Source: Streptomyces morookaense | GTDB lineage: Bacteria; Actinomycetota; Actinomycetes; Streptomycetales; Streptomycetaceae | Assembly (NCBI RefSeq): GCF_013030945.1 | Contig: NZ_JABBXF010000015.1 | Coordinates: 30,822-94,821 of the forward strand | Reading direction: 5' to 3' | DNA: 64,000 nucleotides | Shown: positions 61,963 to 64,000 of the stretch, piece after piece | Position numbering within the stretch: the first letter of the stretch is position 1 | How the letters are laid out: each line of letters opens with the position of its first letter | Made by a program: the position numbers and the translations under genes | Notes under the pieces: model-generated | The model's input: the letters and a program-made list of their open reading frames with translations, nothing else | Databases searched by the model: none | Told to the model about the DNA's origin: nothing

Positions 61963-63487
61963 TCAGCGGTACGTGGCGGTCGCCCCGCCGGCCTGATCCC
62001 GGCCACCGGGCCGCCTCGCCGTATGCGTCGGGCCGGATTCCGGGAGGGGCGGACGCGACTGGCCGCCGGGGCCGAGCCACGCGCCCGCGGCGGCGAGCAG
62101 TGATACGAGCAGGAGCGTGAAGACGGCCCAGCGGTGGCCGAAGGGGCCGCCGAGGTAGAGGGCCAGGGCGACCAGCGCGACGCCCAGGGCGGTGCCCAGG
62201 CCGCGGGCCATGTTCACCAGGCCGCCCCCCCCCCGCGCCGGAGGAACCGGCCGGGATCGCGCCCATGATCAGGGCGTTGTTGGCCGGGGTGAAGAGTCCC
62301 AGTCCCGTTCCGATCAGCGCCAGCAGCGGTGTCAGCCAGGCGATGGACAACGGCGAGGCCAGCATGGTGGCCAGCGCCCCGGTGCACAGGACGGCCCCGG
62401 CCACGCACCGGGCCCGGTCGGGGACCCCGCCGGGCACGATGCGGTCGGCGGCGGTGGCCGCCAGCGCGAAGCCCGCCGGCAGAGCGGTGAGCACGCACCC
62501 CGCCGTCAACGTGGTGTGTCCGTGCAGCGTCACGATGATGGGGGCCAGCACCAGGGGACCGAACAGCACCAGATATCCGCACAGTGCCGCGAACAGCCCG
62601 GTCGAGACGGCACGCACCCGCAGCATGCGCAGGTCCAGCAGCGGATGTTCGATCCGGCGCTGCCGGTCGGTGAAGGCCCATGTGGCCGCGGCCGCCACGG
62701 TGAAGAGCACCGCGACCACCCAGCCCGCCACGGGCAGGCCGGAGGCGGCCGAGACGGCCAGCAGCAGACTGGTCGTGGCCGCTGCCAACAGTCCCAGGCC
62801 CGCCCAGTCGAACCTCCGGGCCGCAGACCGGTGGCGGGTCCGGGGCAGCAGGTACTGGCCGGCGAGCAGAGCGACGATCCCGATGGGCACGTTGATGCCG
62901 AACACCCAGCGCCAGCCGAGGGTGGACACCAGAGCACCTCCCACCGTGGGACCGAGCGCGAGCCCGAGCGCCTGCGCGGCAGCCTGCACCCCCAGTGCGG
63001 CGCGCATCCTCTCCCGCGGAGCACTGGTGGTCACCAGGGCAACGCTGTTGGCCTGCAGCATCGCGGCCCCGCAGGCCTGCACCACCCGGAAGACCACCAG
63101 TACAGCCAGTGAGGGCGCCAGGCCACAAGCCGCGGACGCGCCAGTGAAGACCACGAACCCGTACAGGTAGAACAGTTTGCGGCCGTGTGCGTCCGACAGC
63201 CTCCCGGCCGGGATCAGCAGGGCCACGAGCGCCAGCAGATACGCCAGGGACACCCATTCGACGGCCGCCAGCGAGGCGCCGAAGCGGGAGCGCAGGCTTC
63301 CGTACGTCAACGTCACGATGCTCGCGTCCAGTTGCCCCATGAACGCTCCGAAGCACACCGTCGCCACCGCCAGCCACCAGGCGCCGGGGCGTATGCGTAT
63401 GCACGCGGGGCGCTCCCGCTCGGTCACGAGAAACGCGGCCCGGTGACGGCGTTGCGAGGGCAGTCGTGCAGCGGCAGGTCCGGTCAT
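61963..63487 (-). pseudogene. MFS drug-exporter gene interrupted at a run of ten G
   Basis: From ATG 63487 (GGAGGCGAC upstream) the frame gives the first twelve or so helices of a 14-helix MFS exporter: VCFGAFMGQLDASIVTLTYG, IPAGRLSDAHGRKLFYLYGF, MRAALGVQAAAQALGLALGP. After IPAGSSGAGGG the frame goes wrong at 62225-62234, where ten C on the plus strand (ten G in the gene) lie. One G fewer restores LVNMARGLGTALGVALVALA and a normal C-terminus ending at 61963. This could be phase variation, a recent mutation or a sequencing error. The gene likely exports drugs or metabolites and has an operator element shared with lgt. Confidence 0.85.
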
Positions 63488-63537
63488 GTCGCCTCCAGAC
63501 TCGGCATCGTCGCGGTGGGGCGGGTACCCAGAGCGAG

Positions 63538-63573
63538 ATTACATCGGATACCGAACCATTCGGCAGCCGATAC
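63538..63573. promoter_or_regulatory. Operator/promoter element shared with lgt, upstream of the MFS gene
   Basis: On the minus strand this reads as CCGAATGGTTCGG plus CCGATGTAATCTCG. It parallels the lgt promoter element in dyad, spacing and possible -10 (TGTAAT). The dyad itself is at 63551-63563. Confidence 0.65.
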
Positions 63574-64000
63574 GAAGCCATGGCCTGGAGAAGTGCATTC
63601 CGCACCCGACTCGTTACCAGGCGGCGGGTTGATGGCTGCGCGTCCGCATGCCGACCGGACGACGCGATCTCGCCACGGCAGTGGGGCGGACGATGTCGCT
63701 GTAGGCGTCGACGGCGGGCTGGTGGACGGCTTCGGCGATCCGCCTCCGACGCGCAGTGGTGATGGAGAAGGACCAGGTGCGCTGTGCCGCGGTGCTCAGC
63801 TCGCCGGTCATGCAATTTTCAACGAGCCAGGCTGTGGCCAGAGCACGGGGCATGCCCGCCAGGACAGTCCACAGGAGGCCAACCGGAATGCGCCTCCAGG
63901 CAATAGGCCCTGACGGCCGGTGATGCGTCTGCTCAGCGGCTCCTGTGTCGGATGGCTGGGGCGCGTTCGGCGACAGGGCCCTGCACGCCTGCCTGCGCTG
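63574..64000. other. Right-edge region without a firm gene
   Basis: A minus-strand frame (63614-63853) encodes MTGELSTAAQRTWSFSITTA and RRRRIAEAVHQPAVDAYSDI. It might be the start of a gene or a remnant, but it has no family I recognise and no clear ribosome site. Nothing else is supported before the window ends. Confidence 0.35.

Overview
The window is high-GC actinobacterial chromosome and almost certainly Streptomyces. The signs are strong third-position G/C codon bias, GTG and TTG starts, leaderless-looking starts, purine-rich Shine-Dalgarno sites, several acyl-CoA ligases, a Ser/Thr kinase, an Rpf-type muralytic enzyme and many one-component regulators. A family of dispersed palindromes built on CGCCCCGTAAGGGGCG also lies in several gene spacers. 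The mixture of intact genes and gene remnants suggests a chromosome arm rather than the core, but that is inference.

Layout. Positions 1-15.8 kb are dominated by acyl-CoA metabolism: an OB-fold protein, a crotonase, four adenylate-forming ligases (one a PaaK type under a PaaR-like operator) and a nitronate monooxygenase. Among these sit a universal stress protein, an XRE/flavin-fold protein, nicotinate phosphoribosyltransferase and a glutaminase of animal-like architecture. IS5-like, ISL3-like and penicillin-acylase remnants mark old insertions. Positions 16-26.9 kb carry a soluble kinase-TPR protein, a secreted protein with a possible pore-forming-type beta module, a MerR/DUF3533 pair around a perfect 21-bp palindrome, an acyl-CoA dehydrogenase, a TetR/oxidoreductase pair and an amino-acid permease.

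Positions 27.1-30.4 kb hold the most interesting locus. Four overlapping genes encode a CxGxxxC-repeat protein, a DUF692 multinuclear-iron oxidative enzyme (MNIO), a DUF2063 partner and a VioB-like ferritin-fold protein. This looks like a peptide-maturation (RiPP or metal-handling) system distinct from methanobactin and bufferin operons. At 31.6-36.8 kb there is a conflict-type module: a TCD1 protein, then a trypsin-STAND NTPase-WD40 giant, then an overlapping LppP/LprE-like lipoprotein. Two decayed MFS genes follow, then a translationally coupled methyltransferase-HNH nuclease pair (38.6-40.2 kb), a quinone reductase/SnoaL/LysR set and a flavohemoprotein.

Positions 44.4-52.2 kb encode secreted enzymes: a GH65 glycosidase and three proteins with FG-GAP/VCBS propeller repeats fused to an endonuclease/exonuclease/phosphatase domain, an Rpf domain and an NlpC/P60-like domain. 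A 25-codon bL37-like ribosomal protein gene lies among them. The last 12 kb hold an AraC regulator, several remnants (DhaK, zinc ribbon, RlaP-type), a MarR/CLC channel pair with two similar operators, a CPA1 antiporter, a MarR/Lgt pair, and an MFS transporter broken by a run of ten G. The lgt and MFS promoters share a conserved operator-like element. No tRNA, rRNA or CRISPR array was seen.
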